Positions 1-5,572 of a stretch of 6,612 nt of DNA are shown here, in pieces (within the stretch, counting starts at the first letter, position 1; each line of letters starts with the position of its first letter). Source of the stretch: an uncultured Spirochaetaceae bacterium (lineage in GTDB: Bacteria > Spirochaetota > Spirochaetia > Treponematales > Treponemataceae); the NCBI GenBank assembly GCA_902773215.1, contig CACYDQ010000252.1, positions 1 through 6,612 on the forward strand, read 5' to 3'. The notes under the pieces are model-generated. The model was given only the letters and a program-made list of their open reading frames with translations, was not told where the DNA came from and did not search any database. The position numbers were made by a program, and so were the translations under genes.

Positions 1-37
1 CCGCGAGAACAAATGCAAAAACGATGTGCTTCTTCAT
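1..37 (-). CDS. N-terminus of a probable exported protein (truncated by window edge)
   Basis: Only the first 12 codons are visible, reading leftward from ATG at 37-35: MKKHIVFAFVLA. Two lysines followed by a hydrophobic run is the typical start of a Sec signal peptide, so the product is probably exported or a lipoprotein; its function cannot be told. The start is supported by a strong Shine-Dalgarno GGAGG (complement of 45-49) with a 7-nt spacer, and by a well-formed promoter further upstream (98-126). It is divergent from the XRE regulator at 195, which makes it a natural candidate target of that regulator. Confidence 0.75.
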   Translation of the reverse strand, partial: MKKHIVFAFVLA

Positions 38-91
38 ACAAAAACCTCCATATCTGACCGGGCTACCTCATGCAGCCCCTGTCTCCATATC
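38..91 (-). promoter_or_regulatory. 5' leader with duplicated AGATATGGAG and a small hairpin
   Basis: The predicted leader carries the 10-mer AGATATGGAG twice on the minus strand: at its 5' end (complement of 83-92) and overlapping the ribosome site (complement of 46-55). Between them, GGGCT (complement of 74-78) and AGCCC (complement of 60-64) can form a 5-bp stem with a 9-nt loop, extendable by a G-U pair. The repeat and stem are seen directly; a role in translation control is inference, and no known riboswitch or leader family is recognised. Confidence 0.3.
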
Positions 92-97
92 TCTCCC

Positions 98-126
98 ATT
101 ATCCCATCGAATCCGCATAAAGTCAA
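98..126 (-). promoter_or_regulatory. Sigma70-type promoter of the leftward exported-protein gene
   Basis: On the minus strand, TTGACT (complement of 121-126) and GATAAT (complement of 98-103) are separated by exactly 17 nt; each differs from the consensus hexamer at one position. The expected start site is near base 91, giving a leader of about 54 nt that ends in the GGAGG ribosome site. The first putative operator of the XRE regulator (136-144) lies just upstream of the -35 box. Confidence 0.7.
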
Positions 127-130
127 CACT

Positions 131-197
131 TATAGCTAAACTTTTACCCAGTTCTATCTGTAAAGTTTAGTTCCTGCTGTTACAAAGTATAGCTATG
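131..197. promoter_or_regulatory. Three-site operator cluster (AAAGTWTAG) in the divergent control region
   Basis: Three related sites occur. Site A, on the minus strand (complement of 131-144), reads AAAGTTTAGCTATA. Site B, on the plus strand (162-175), reads AAAGTTTAGTTCCT. Site C, on the plus strand (184-197), reads AAAGTATAGCTATG and runs into the start codon of the XRE gene. A and C match at 12 of 14 positions; A and B form a perfect 9-bp inverted repeat (136-144 with 162-170). The cores of A and B are themselves near-palindromes (TAAASTTTA), as expected for a dimeric helix-turn-helix protein. Site A abuts the leftward -35 box; B and C cover where the rightward promoter must lie. Binding by the adjacent XRE protein is inferred. 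Confidence 0.5.
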
Positions 198-548
198 GCT
201 GTAGATTACTTTTCGTTAGGGCAGAGAATTCAGGCACAACGCAAGAAGCTCCACATAACACAGGAACGGCTGGCCGAGGCGATTTCGGTGACTGTCGGCT
301 ATGTCAGCCAGATTGAGCGGGGCATCACCAAGGTGAATCTGGAGATGCTCTCCAAGATAGCGGACTTTCTGGAATGCGATATGACGGACTTCCTGCGGGG
401 CATGTCGCACGGGTCCTCCGAATACCTGTCCGACGACCTGAAAGCAGCCTTCCTTAAGCTGACCCCTGCGAACAAGAAGCTCCTTCTGGGCATCTCCCAG
501 CTCCTGATGCAAGGTCAGCAGGACGGGGTCGACTTGCCTCGGGCATGA
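195..548 (+). CDS. XRE-family helix-turn-helix transcriptional regulator
   Basis: This 117-residue protein has a Cro/CI-type HTH domain at about residues 8-69: LGQRI at the start, ITQERLAEAI as the scaffold helix, a recognition region around VTVGYVSQIERG, then LEMLSKIADFLECD closing the fold. The N-terminal half is a standard DNA-binding module like single-domain repressors of the SinR or phage-CI type. The C-terminal 48 residues (SDDLKAAFLKLTPANKKLLLGISQLL and onward) are helical and may mediate dimerisation; no sensor domain is recognised. The ATG at 195 is the only sensible start, because an in-frame TAG lies at 168-170 with no ATG, GTG or TTG between; there is no clear SD, so the mRNA may be leaderless or nearly so (weak candidate boxes CTGTAA 158-163 and TACAAA 181-186, 17 nt apart). 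The operator-like sites upstream suggest autoregulation and control of the divergent exported-protein gene. Confidence 0.88.
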   Translation: MAVDYFSLGQRIQAQRKKLHITQERLAEAISVTVGYVSQIERGITKVNLEMLSKIADFLECDMTDFLRGMSHGSSEYLSDDLKAAFLKLTPANKKLLLGISQLLMQGQQDGVDLPRA

Positions 549-556
549 TGACAGTC

Positions 557-740
557 CATTCTGGTGCCACCACGATGAGCTATCTGGTGCCACCACGATG
601 GACTATCTGGTACCGCCACGATGAGCTATCTGGTACCACCACGATGGGCTATCTGGTATCGCCACGATGGGCTATCTGGTATCGCCACGATGGGCTATCT
701 GGTATCGCCACGATGGGCTATCTGGTATCGCCACGATGGA
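557..740. repeat. Tandem array of eight 23-bp direct repeats
   Basis: Eight head-to-tail units of exactly 23 bp start at 557, 580, 603, 626, 649, 672, 695 and 718, and a decayed ninth begins at 741. The common core is CTGGTATCGCCACGATGG, and there are no spacers, so this is not a CRISPR array. Units 5-7 are identical and unit 8 differs only in its last base. Units 1-4 vary at the middle (GTGCCACC, GTACCGCC, GTACCACC against GTATCGCC) and the last two bases. Because 23 is not divisible by 3, the plus strand is open in all frames through the array. On the minus strand each unit has one TAG, so every frame stops within 69 bp. The array begins 8 bp after the XRE stop codon and ends 75 bp before the convergent lipoprotein gene's stop. 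Bases 741-815 show no convincing terminator, only a CTTGC/GCAAG stem (762-777) without a following T run. The function is unknown. Confidence 0.95.
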
Positions 741-815
741 CACTCTGCGGGAATACGTTTTCTTGCCAGTCTGCAAGCACAAGCTCTGGGAGACTCTGAG
801 GGAAATGCTCTCCGG

Positions 816-2147
816 CTATTTCCAGATGTTCTTCTTGTAGTAGCTTTCCACTTTCTGCAGGCCTTCGTCAACAGTACAGGAGCCAAGGAAGATGTCGACC
901 ATCGCATTGTCAAAGGTATCTCCCGCCTCGGTCGTAGGCATGGACTCGTTGTAAAAGCCCAGGGTTCCCGTGGACTTCTCAAGAATCCGCTGCACATAGC
1001 CGAGCTGCTTGGGAGCCTTGTTCAGGTCGAACGCAACACCCGTGACGGGAATTTTTCCGGCGACCTCGGCAGTGTACTTCTGCGATTCGTCATTGGTGAA
1101 TTCCTTCATAAGGGCGATGCAGGCATCCACGTGCATGGTGCCAGAAGACATGACAAGGTTGTCAGTCTTGACAATCATGCGGTTGGGATCGGCTCCGCCC
1201 TTGATCGCAGGGAAAGAGAACACGCCACATTTTGCCTCAAATCCGGGGTTAGCCCCGTTAATCTGCCCGATGGCCCATGAGCCCTGTACGAGCATGGCGC
1301 ATTCGCCATTGTAGAAGGCCGCCGTGGCCTGGTCGTTGGAATCTCCGGCGGCAGTCTCCTGAAAGTACCGGGAGAGCTCCTTGAACTTGGAGATGCCGTT
1401 CTTGAAGCTGGGGTCCAGCCAGGATCCGGTTCCCTCGGAGACTTTCATCAGATTATCAGGACCTCCTGCGCGGTCGCAGAAATAGCCCGCAAGCATGGAA
1501 AGGCACCAGGGGGTTCCGGCGGAACAGGCTATCGGGGTTATGCCGGCAGCCTTGAGCTTCCTGCAGCAGTCAATCCATGCTTCATAGGTCTCCGGAACCC
1601 GTACGCCGGCCCTGTCAAAGAGTTCGGTGTTGTAGAACACAAGGGCGGCCGCAAAGTTGGTCGGGACGGCCATAATCTTTCCGTCGTAGGTCAGCCGCTC
1701 GAAGATACCGGTGGTAAAGCTGTCGTACCACTCGCGCTCCTTACCTTTCAAGATAGGAGTGAGGTCAGCGGCGGCTCCGGCAGCGACAACGTCGTTGAGA
1801 TTGGGACCGGGATTGCAGATGAAGACATCCGGGGTACAGCCGGACTCGATGAGGGCATTCAGCTTGACATAATACTCCTCAAGGTTAGTCGTGACGGGCG
1901 TACAGTGATAGGTTCCCTCGTACTTCTTGTTGAACCGCTCTATGACCTGTGCATAGCCCTGTGTCATCAAGTCAGTTGAGACCTCCAGATCATTCCAGAA
2001 CATCCACTGAATTTCGACCAGCTCTTTCTCGGGAGAAGAAGCGTCAGAGGATGAGGAAGCTGAGGAAACAGGGCTCTTCTCCTTTGAGCATCCTGCCAAG
2101 GCAATCGCAAGAAATCCGAAAAGAACAAACAGACTTACTTTTTTCAT
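816..2147 (-). CDS. ABC-type sugar-binding lipoprotein (solute-binding protein family 1)
   Basis: This 443-residue protein is probably the extracytoplasmic receptor of a CUT1-type carbohydrate ABC importer. Residues 1-19 are a lipoprotein signal peptide ending in a perfect lipobox LAGC with Cys20 as the lipidation site, followed by a Ser-rich tether (about 21-39). The mature part has family 1 hallmarks: an EIQWMFW opening strand, PDVFICNPGPNLNDVVAAGAAADLTPIL, an IMAVPTNFAAALVFYNTELFDRAGV stretch (the usual 'P...YYN..lF...G' signature), PETYEAW, and AAFYNGECAMLVQGSWAIGQI. I chose ATG 2147 because AGGAG (complement of 2156-2160) sits 8 nt upstream; a GTG at 2156 would extend it by only three residues and overlap the SD. 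It begins 5 nt after the GlgA stop and is the last gene of the cluster. No permease or ATPase gene is nearby, so the receptor is an orphan here. The sugar cannot be predicted. Confidence 0.88.
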   Translation of the reverse strand: MKKVSLFVLFGFLAIALAGCSKEKSPVSSASSSSDASSPEKELVEIQWMFWNDLEVSTDLMTQGYAQVIERFNKKYEGTYHCTPVTTNLEEYYVKLNALIESGCTPDVFICNPGPNLNDVVAAGAAADLTPILKGKEREWYDSFTTGIFERLTYDGKIMAVPTNFAAALVFYNTELFDRAGVRVPETYEAWIDCCRKLKAAGITPIACSAGTPWCLSMLAGYFCDRAGGPDNLMKVSEGTGSWLDPSFKNGISKFKELSRYFQETAAGDSNDQATAAFYNGECAMLVQGSWAIGQINGANPGFEAKCGVFSFPAIKGGADPNRMIVKTDNLVMSSGTMHVDACIALMKEFTNDESQKYTAEVAGKIPVTGVAFDLNKAPKQLGYVQRILEKSTGTLGFYNESMPTTEAGDTFDNAMVDIFLGSCTVDEGLQKVESYYKKNIWK

Positions 2148-2152
2148 CAGAA

Positions 2153-3736
2153 TCACTCCTCAAGAAGTCTCTTGAACAAGGGCAGGTAACTCTCACGCGC
2201 GACCTTGTCCCATGAGTATTTGTCGGTTATGTAGCGGGCCGTGTAACTGAGCATGGAGCGGAAGATGTCCCTGCCCGCCTGCGAGGCAATGCGGACAAGA
2301 GAGCTCAGGTAGCGGAAAAGGGTGTCCGCATCGTTCGGCTCGTAGAGGAAGCCGGTCTCGCCATCGATTATCTTCTTGAGCCCGCCGGTTGCATGGGCAA
2401 GGCATATCGTGCCGTACATCTGGGCGATGAAGTCTTCCGTGCCGCATGGCTCGAAATTGCTGGGAAAGACCGCGATGTCGGCGGCGGCCATGCAGAGGCG
2501 GGAGAGCGCGCGGTCATAGCCTTTGAAATAGACGGCCCGACCGGGGAAAGATGCGGCAAGGCCCTCAAGCTCGCCCTCGAGCTCCCGCTCCCCCTGTCCC
2601 AGAAAGACGAACTGTGCGTCCATCCCCGCATCCAGAATTCTCCGGGCAACGGCAGAAAGGACAGAGATACCCTTCTGCCGGACGACCCTACCATGGTAGG
2701 CGACATAGACCGTGCCTTCCCCTCCGCCGGAAAGGAAGCCGTAGCGCCTGACGGACGTGTCTTTTTCCGGGAAGGACTTCTTTTCATCCGCGAAGACCGA
2801 CAGGAACTGCTTCCTGCACTCGTACTTGCCGTCAAAGTCGCCGGAGGCTATGTCAAAGGCGGCCGGCAGCTGTGATGCGGACGTGTCGGAGGGATTATAG
2901 CGGGAGCAGTCGATTCCGTTCGTTATGCCGGTGACGCTCACGTGATCGCGGGCAAAGAGGGGGGACAGGCCCCCCGTGTCGGTCAGGCCGTCCGTTATCT
3001 CCTGGGCATACTGGGGCGAAACCGTCGTGATGCAGGAAAAGCCCCCTGCGAGCAGGAATGGCTCCACGCACTGGCCGTTCAGCCCCCGTGCCAAAAAGTC
3101 CCGGTCAAGCCCGGTGAAATATGCCGCCGCGTCGAGCGAGCTGTATTCGTGGTGGTAGCCTGCCCCCGCGTTGTGAATCGTGACGACGAAGCGGGTGTGC
3201 CGGTAGACGGAGGCAAGTATCTTGCTCTCCTTCCGTGCGAAGAGGACGAACACGCAGAGCATGGCGGCGGTCGCGTCGTGGCAGTGTATTATGGCAGGGT
3301 TCTCTTCTTTAGGGCAGGTTCCCCCGTAGGCGACGACCGCCTTCTGGAAGAGGGTGTTCAAGAACTGCGCGTCCTCATGCCCCTGCCCCTTCCGGTGGGC
3401 GGGATTCTGCCGCTCCTCCTCCTCGGTGTAGGTGTAGACCGCCTTCTTCTCGCTGAATGCCCTGTTGCCGACAAAGACAATATCGACTCCGTTCCGCCGG
3501 CCGTGGCTGAAGGTGACGGTCATCTCGCGGCCGCAAACCTGGATTTTGACGGGCTTATGCCAGCAGCAGCAGAAGTCCTCGACCGTCGACAGGTCCGTGC
3601 ATCCGTAGAGGGGGATAAAGAGGGTGACCTTCTCTCCGGACTTCGCAAGGCTCTCGCTGAGCGAGCAGGTGACGTTCTTGACCCCGCCCGCCTCGGCTAT
3701 TCCGGCGTACTCCCGCGTGACCGTCCAGATGTTCAT
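2153..3736 (-). CDS. glgA: GlgA-like glycogen/starch synthase (GT5-type glycosyltransferase)
   Basis: This 527-residue enzyme is predicted to extend alpha-1,4-glucan from ADP-glucose in the cytoplasm. The N-terminal starch-synthase domain (about 1-270) has MNIWTVTREYAGIAEAGGVKNV and IPLYG, IIHCHDATAAM (149-159), HNAG (188-191) and TTVSPQYAQEI (237-247). GITNGIDCSRYNPSD follows at about 270-284. The C-terminal half has HGRVVRQKGIS with the conserved Arg350/Lys355 pair, the LGQGERELE turn, and PSNFEPCGTEDFIAQMYGT with the putative catalytic Glu429, then the ATGGL loop. Oddities are Glu15 where the family normally has the Lys of KTGGL, HDATA in place of the usual HDWHT, and a length about 50 residues above the E. 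coli enzyme. The ATG at 3736 overlaps the aroH stop by 4 nt (ATGA), with GGAGG (complement of 3741-3745) 4 nt upstream, so translation is probably coupled. The fold assignment is firm; the exact donor and acceptor are less sure. Confidence 0.85.
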   Translation of the reverse strand: MNIWTVTREYAGIAEAGGVKNVTCSLSESLAKSGEKVTLFIPLYGCTDLSTVEDFCCCWHKPVKIQVCGREMTVTFSHGRRNGVDIVFVGNRAFSEKKAVYTYTEEEERQNPAHRKGQGHEDAQFLNTLFQKAVVAYGGTCPKEENPAIIHCHDATAAMLCVFVLFARKESKILASVYRHTRFVVTIHNAGAGYHHEYSSLDAAAYFTGLDRDFLARGLNGQCVEPFLLAGGFSCITTVSPQYAQEITDGLTDTGGLSPLFARDHVSVTGITNGIDCSRYNPSDTSASQLPAAFDIASGDFDGKYECRKQFLSVFADEKKSFPEKDTSVRRYGFLSGGGEGTVYVAYHGRVVRQKGISVLSAVARRILDAGMDAQFVFLGQGERELEGELEGLAASFPGRAVYFKGYDRALSRLCMAAADIAVFPSNFEPCGTEDFIAQMYGTICLAHATGGLKKIIDGETGFLYEPNDADTLFRYLSSLVRIASQAGRDIFRSMLSYTARYITDKYSWDKVARESYLPLFKRLLEE

Positions 3737-4137
3737 TGCGCCTCCGCCTGTTTGGGCCGCACCCCCGCCAAGTCGGGCCGCAGGGCTTCCGCCCCGTTCA
3801 CATAGACGTTCCGCAGAGTGCTGTCCTCCGGCAGGTAAACCGTGACCATTATGCGGATGACGCGGGGCATCATGCCGGCAATCTCCGGCTCCTGCGCGCA
3901 GAAAAGCGGCACGGAGGACACGTCCAGCCGGGTTCCGCAGGTGCGCAGGGCTGTCGCGGCGTTCAATGCGTCCAGGTCGTGCGTCATCGTGAACTGGACG
4001 GAAACGATGTCCCCTTCCGAAAAGCCGTTACCGTCGCATATTCCGTCAAAGAGCTTCCTGACGGCGGCCCTGATGGATTCCTTGTCATTTTCCGCGCATG
4101 CCGCGCCCCGTATGCAGTAAAGCCTCTTCCCTTCCAT
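3733..4137 (-). CDS. aroH: Monofunctional chorismate mutase, AroH class
   Basis: This 134-residue protein should convert chorismate to prephenate, the branch-point step to phenylalanine and tyrosine. It follows the Bacillus subtilis AroH pattern along its length: YCIRGAA at the start, the SVQFTMTHDLDALNAATALR segment, VPLFCAQEPEI, RVIRIMVTVYLP, and NVYVNGAEALRPDL near the end. The residues that form the AroH active site all have counterparts: Arg10 (B. subtilis Arg7), Arg65 (Arg63), Glu83 (Glu78), Arg95 (Arg90), Tyr112 (Tyr108) and Arg120 (Arg116). It is therefore probably active and is not the helical AroQ type. ATG 4137 lies 18 nt after the stop of the upstream gene, with a GGGAGGA stretch (complement of 4149-4155) at an 11-nt spacing, slightly long. 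Its stop overlaps the glgA start. A Phe/Tyr enzyme in a carbohydrate cluster is unexpected; no regulatory domain is seen. Confidence 0.93.
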   Translation of the reverse strand: MEGKRLYCIRGAACAENDKESIRAAVRKLFDGICDGNGFSEGDIVSVQFTMTHDLDALNAATALRTCGTRLDVSSVPLFCAQEPEIAGMMPRVIRIMVTVYLPEDSTLRNVYVNGAEALRPDLAGVRPKQAEAQ

Positions 4138-4155
4138 AAATGCAGCAGTCCTCCC

Positions 4156-5115
4156 CTATTCTGAAGCCGTGCCAGCGGCTGCGTCAGACCCGGCTGCATC
4201 CGGGGCGGCAGATTCCGCCCCTGGCTGGCTTTCCGCCTGAGCCTTCGGAGCGGCCGCCTCAAGTTCGGCGGCAGGAAGCCCCTGCAATGCCTTGGAGACC
4301 TCGTTTATCGTGCCCAAATCCTTGAGCTGGGGATACTTCTTCAAAAGCTCCGCGTACTTCTCAAGCAGCCGGACCGACCGATCCTCCTCGTTCATCTGGT
4401 CGGCGTAGAGGGCGGCGCTCTCCTTTATGCTCTTGTCCAGCTCCTCCTTGTAGTTGCCGTAAATGTCCTTTATTCCCTCGTAGCTTTCCATGTCAGGGAG
4501 GCGGGCCTTCGTTATCTCCACGGAATTAAGAGTAACGGCAGCCAGATCCTCCGCGGCCTGCTCCGCAAGGCTGTCCAAGGCGGACTTATCCAGAGCCTTG
4601 GCAGAAAGGTATCCCGTCCAGCGGGACGAGGAAGCCGGGGTCGACAGGCCGGACGGCAGAAGTTTGTCCGCGACCAGGCCGGCAACGAGCTTTGCCTTGT
4701 TGTCAAGGTAGGCATCCAGGTCATCCTGGCTTGCAATCTCGTTCTTCTCCACAAGAGTGACCAATGCCTCCGCCTTGGGCGAAAGCTGGACGACGATTTC
4801 TATCTCATAGGAAAAATCCGGGACGGAACCGAGCATCTTTGAATACAAATCCGCGCCCGGAAGGGAGCCTGAGTAGGACAGGACGCTCTTGCGGGGCTCC
4901 ATCTTGAACTTGTGCATGCTGACGTTGGTCGGAAGCAGCTTCTCCCACCTCCAGATGAACGAGCCGGGCAGGAGGGGCCGCTCAAGGGTCCCGCTGGTCT
5001 TGGAGACCATGACCCCGCACTCGCCGGGCTTTATGCCGAACTGCACCCAGCCGATAAAGAACACTGCCGCCGCAACCAAAAGTATGATGACAAGACTACC
5101 AAGCACCCGCTTCAT
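4156..5115 (-). CDS. SPFH/prohibitin-like membrane-anchored protein
   Basis: This 319-residue protein has a single N-terminal membrane segment (about residues 4-24, LGSLVIILLVAAAVFFIGWV), probably an uncleaved anchor. Next comes a beta-rich stretch resembling the start of an SPFH (stomatin/prohibitin/flotillin) domain: KPGECGVMVSKTSGTLERPLLPGSFIW, then PDFSYEIEIVVQLSPKA. Residues around 200-275 are charged and helical (GNYKEELDKSIKESAALYADQMNEEDRSVRLLEKYAELLKKYPQL), possibly a coiled coil. The last 40 or so residues are a low-complexity Ala/Glu/Pro/Ser tail (about 279-319), probably disordered. SPFH proteins commonly scaffold membrane microdomains or modulate membrane proteases, but a specific role cannot be assigned. 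I chose ATG 5115 over an upstream in-frame ATG at 5175. The longer version would place 20 polar residues before the anchor, overlap the divergent gene, and lie upstream of the promoter. It is first in the four-gene cluster; its mRNA is predicted to be nearly leaderless. Confidence 0.65.
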   Translation of the reverse strand: MKRVLGSLVIILLVAAAVFFIGWVQFGIKPGECGVMVSKTSGTLERPLLPGSFIWRWEKLLPTNVSMHKFKMEPRKSVLSYSGSLPGADLYSKMLGSVPDFSYEIEIVVQLSPKAEALVTLVEKNEIASQDDLDAYLDNKAKLVAGLVADKLLPSGLSTPASSSRWTGYLSAKALDKSALDSLAEQAAEDLAAVTLNSVEITKARLPDMESYEGIKDIYGNYKEELDKSIKESAALYADQMNEEDRSVRLLEKYAELLKKYPQLKDLGTINEVSKALQGLPAAELEAAAPKAQAESQPGAESAAPDAAGSDAAAGTASE

Positions 5116-5122
5116 GCCCCGT

Positions 5123-5151
5123 ATTGTATACTTTTTTGAAAGCTTGTACAA
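5123..5151 (-). promoter_or_regulatory. Leftward promoter of the four-gene cluster, predicted leaderless
   Basis: Minus-strand TTGTAC (complement of 5146-5151) and TACAAT (complement of 5123-5128) are 17 nt apart. The -10 box matches consensus at 5 of 6 positions; the -35 box is weaker (the TTG is conserved). A start site 7 nt past the -10 box falls at 5116, one base before the ATG at 5115, so there is essentially no room for a ribosome site. The upstream GGGG is too close to the ATG to act as one. Confidence 0.5.
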
Positions 5152-5152
5152 T
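5124..5152 (+). promoter_or_regulatory. Rightward promoter of the small membrane protein, predicted leaderless
   Basis: Plus-strand TTGTAT (5124-5129) and TACAAT (5147-5152) are 17 nt apart. A start site 7 nt past the -10 box falls on 5159, the A of the ATG. The GAGG at 5154-5157 is only one base from the ATG and cannot act as a normal SD. This promoter occupies the same DNA as the leftward one: each -10 box lies on the other's -35 box. Confidence 0.5.
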
Positions 5153-5158
5153 CGAGGC

Positions 5159-5530
5159 ATGGCAAAGACGGGCAAAAAAAAGGAGGAGGAGCAGAGCTTC
5201 CTCTACAGCCTCATAAAGCGGTCCACGGTCTTCCTCTTCCTCTTCCTGACCGTCATGCTCCTGCTCTACTTCTCCGGTAACTTCCAGTCCTTCCAGGACT
5301 CAAGCCTCCGCATCATCCTCTTCTGCTCCTCGCTGACGGCGGTCATGCTCTTCTCGTTCTCCGCCATCGGCATCATCGCGAGCCTCGTCATGGCCATAAG
5401 CTTCAAAAAACCCGGTTACCTCCTGGGAATGCTCGTCTATGCCCTGATAGCCGCCGGAACCGCCGCCGTTTTCGTCTCCCTGCGCGGACTTGCCGTCCTG
5501 ACCGCCGGGATTCAGGGCATTGCGGGCTAA
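5159..5530 (+). CDS. Small polytopic membrane protein of unknown function
   Basis: This is a 123-residue protein I do not recognise. A short basic/acidic cytoplasmic start (MAKTGKKKEEEQSFLYSLIKR) leads into strongly hydrophobic stretches at about 23-39 (TVFLFLFLTVMLLLYF), 51-80 (a long stretch, possibly one long or two short segments) and 86-106 (GYLLGMLVYALIAAGTAAVFV). A last moderately hydrophobic stretch spans 108-123. It therefore has three or four membrane helices, and the positive-inside pattern puts the N-terminus in the cytoplasm. No catalytic motif or signal peptide is seen. ATG 5159 is preferred over upstream in-frame starts because those would run through the divergent promoter and antisense to the SPFH-like gene, and because the protein from here has a clean membrane-protein pattern. 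It lies 42 bp upstream of nrdR on the same strand; no terminator is visible between them. Confidence 0.7.
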   Translation: MAKTGKKKEEEQSFLYSLIKRSTVFLFLFLTVMLLLYFSGNFQSFQDSSLRIILFCSSLTAVMLFSFSAIGIIASLVMAISFKKPGYLLGMLVYALIAAGTAAVFVSLRGLAVLTAGIQGIAG

Positions 5531-5535
5531 AACCC

Positions 5536-5565
5536 TTGCAACGCACGCGGGAATCGGGCTATTAT
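5536..5565 (+). promoter_or_regulatory. Candidate leaderless promoter of nrdR
   Basis: TTGCAA (5536-5541) and TATTAT (5560-5565) are separated by 18 nt, matching consensus at 4 and 5 of 6 positions. A start site 7-8 nt past the -10 box falls at 5572-5573, at the nrdR ATG (5573). No SD-like sequence precedes the ATG. A short direct repeat GGCTAT (5557-5562 and 5567-5572) flanks the -10 box. A clear pair of NrdR boxes is not visible, so autoregulation is not supported. Confidence 0.45.
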
Positions 5566-5572
5566 AGGCTAT

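Noticed and set aside
557..740. CRISPR array
   Set aside because: The units are directly adjacent with no unique spacers, and no cas gene is present.
762..777. CTTGC/GCAAG stem as a terminator between the convergent genes
   Set aside because: The stem is only 5 bp, and the TTTT lies on the 5' side for the plus strand; neither strand has a T run following the stem.
545..799. Open frame through the repeat array giving a repetitive peptide rich in WYRHDG and YLVSPRW
   Set aside because: It exists because 23-bp repeats lack stops in all plus frames; the peptide is a three-frame readout of one unit, with no plausible ribosome site and poor fit to real protein composition.
621..1280. Longer plus-strand frame from the repeats into the lipoprotein gene
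   Set aside because: Most of it is antisense to the well-supported lipoprotein gene, and its start lies inside a repeat unit.
2942..3805. Long plus-strand frame of 287 codons opposite glgA
   Set aside because: It is antisense to a clearly recognisable GlgA-like protein and is a by-product of GC-rich codon use; no family features are seen.
3736..4164. Plus-strand frame opposite aroH
   Set aside because: It is the shadow of a gene whose active-site residues are all conserved.
5113..5175. Longer start (ATG 5175) for the SPFH-like protein
   Set aside because: It would overlap the start of the divergent gene and lie upstream of the best promoter, and it adds a polar stretch before the membrane anchor.
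5557..5572. GGCTAT repeat upstream of nrdR as an NrdR box pair
   Set aside because: It lacks the ACA/TGT-flanked 16-bp palindromic form of NrdR boxes and the spacing of about three helical turns.
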